This document shows, piece after piece, positions 63,749 through 64,000 of a DNA stretch of 64,000 bases. Positions within the stretch are counted from its first letter, which is position 1. Every line of letters begins with the position of its first letter. The translations under genes were made by a program, and so were the position numbers. The stretch covers positions 1,488,001 to 1,552,000 of the forward strand of contig NZ_CP043046.1 in NCBI RefSeq assembly GCF_008119665.1. Direction: 5' to 3'. The notes beneath the pieces were generated by a model. The model ran no database searches. It saw only the letters and a list, made by a program, of their open reading frames with translations, and was not told the origin of the DNA. The DNA is from Pigmentiphaga aceris (GTDB lineage: Bacteria > Pseudomonadota > Gammaproteobacteria > Burkholderiales > Burkholderiaceae_B).

Positions 63749-64000
63749 TCAGCGAATGGCTTGAATGAAACACGCTACGTTACCGAAGCTTGCCGGACCG
63801 TTGGGACCAGAGTCGCTCGTATTTGAGCTCGTCGACCAGTTCGATAGATAATCTGCGCCCTGGCGATAACCGGCTTCGTTAAGGCTTTCTGCGACAGTTC
63901 GGGCATGGTGCCGCACGCCCGCGTTGTTTGGTCCAGTACGGCGACCTACGTGCACTGCTCCGGCGAGCAGTTGCAAAGCCTGCTCTAGCGGTGTGGCAGC
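63749..64000 (-). CDS. C-terminal part of an unknown protein (5' end outside window)
   Basis: The minus-strand frame is open to the right edge, giving 83 residues. Visible text such as LLAGAVHVGRRTGPNNAG and NEAGYRQGADYLSNW looks like a folded helical region followed by a Ser/Asn/Gly-rich tail. No family was recognised. It is transcribed towards the HNH-ATPase gene, which lies 282 bases downstream on the same strand. Confidence 0.45.
   Translation of the reverse strand, partial: AATPLEQALQLLAGAVHVGRRTGPNNAGVRHHARTVAESLNEAGYRQGADYLSNWSTSSNTSDSGPNGPASFGNVACFIQAIR

Overview
The window looks like a chromosomal segment of a betaproteobacterium of the order Burkholderiales, most like Alcaligenaceae (Bordetella/Achromobacter-type). 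The reasons are a high-GC core, the trxA-rho-rpmE2 order, a recC-recB-recD locus beside a small SRP RNA and dnaX-ybaB-recR, and many solute-binding-protein transport operons with LysR or IclR regulators. The genus assignment is inference; no 16S rRNA or tRNA gene was seen.

Positions 1-8264 hold mostly housekeeping genes: the end of a MetQ-type lipoprotein, O-acetylhomoserine sulfhydrylase (metY), a PEBP-fold protein, an AraC regulator preceded by an unusual 11-bp tandem array, rsgA, pterin dehydratase, an M48 membrane protease, oligoribonuclease (orn) and an AEC-type carrier. Positions 8373-14637 hold a large secreted DUF4214/RTX-like protein, a MATE exporter and an ArnT-like glycosyltransferase. 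Positions 14783-17090 carry rpmE2, rho and trxA with clear promoter and terminator signals.

Positions 17523-31897 form a DNA-maintenance block: recC, recB and recD (each overlapping the next by 4 bp), the SRP RNA ffs, dnaX, ybaB and recR. Positions 32168-34942 are a NitT/TauT-type ABC transporter with a terminator after the binding-protein gene. Positions 35235-41332 combine an RraA-like/HMG-type aldolase, an aminotransferase, a complete polar amino acid ABC transporter and a LysR regulator. I read this as a possible uptake and catabolism unit for a 4-hydroxy-4-substituted glutamate. Positions 41390-44236 hold a LysR regulator divergent from an aldo/keto reductase, and an esterase-like lipoprotein.

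Positions 44462-51812 form a second catabolic unit: crotonase, polyamine-type ABC transporter with both permease halves fused, and an acyl-CoA ligase. A convergent IclR regulator and a promoter with a palindrome at its start point accompany it. Next come dbpA, a second crotonase with a repetitive N-terminal tail, a nitronate monooxygenase-like flavoprotein and an lldD-like FMN dehydrogenase.

From about 56905 to the right edge the character changes. The DNA is AT-richer, coding density falls, and genes are of accessory type: a 92-aa unknown protein, an OLD-family ATPase-TOPRIM nuclease, a small membrane-anchored protein, a compact HNH-ATPase protein, two decayed IS5-family transposase copies and an unknown ORF running off the edge. 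This resembles a decaying genomic island with defence-type genes. The HNH-ATPase protein is the best candidate for something undescribed.
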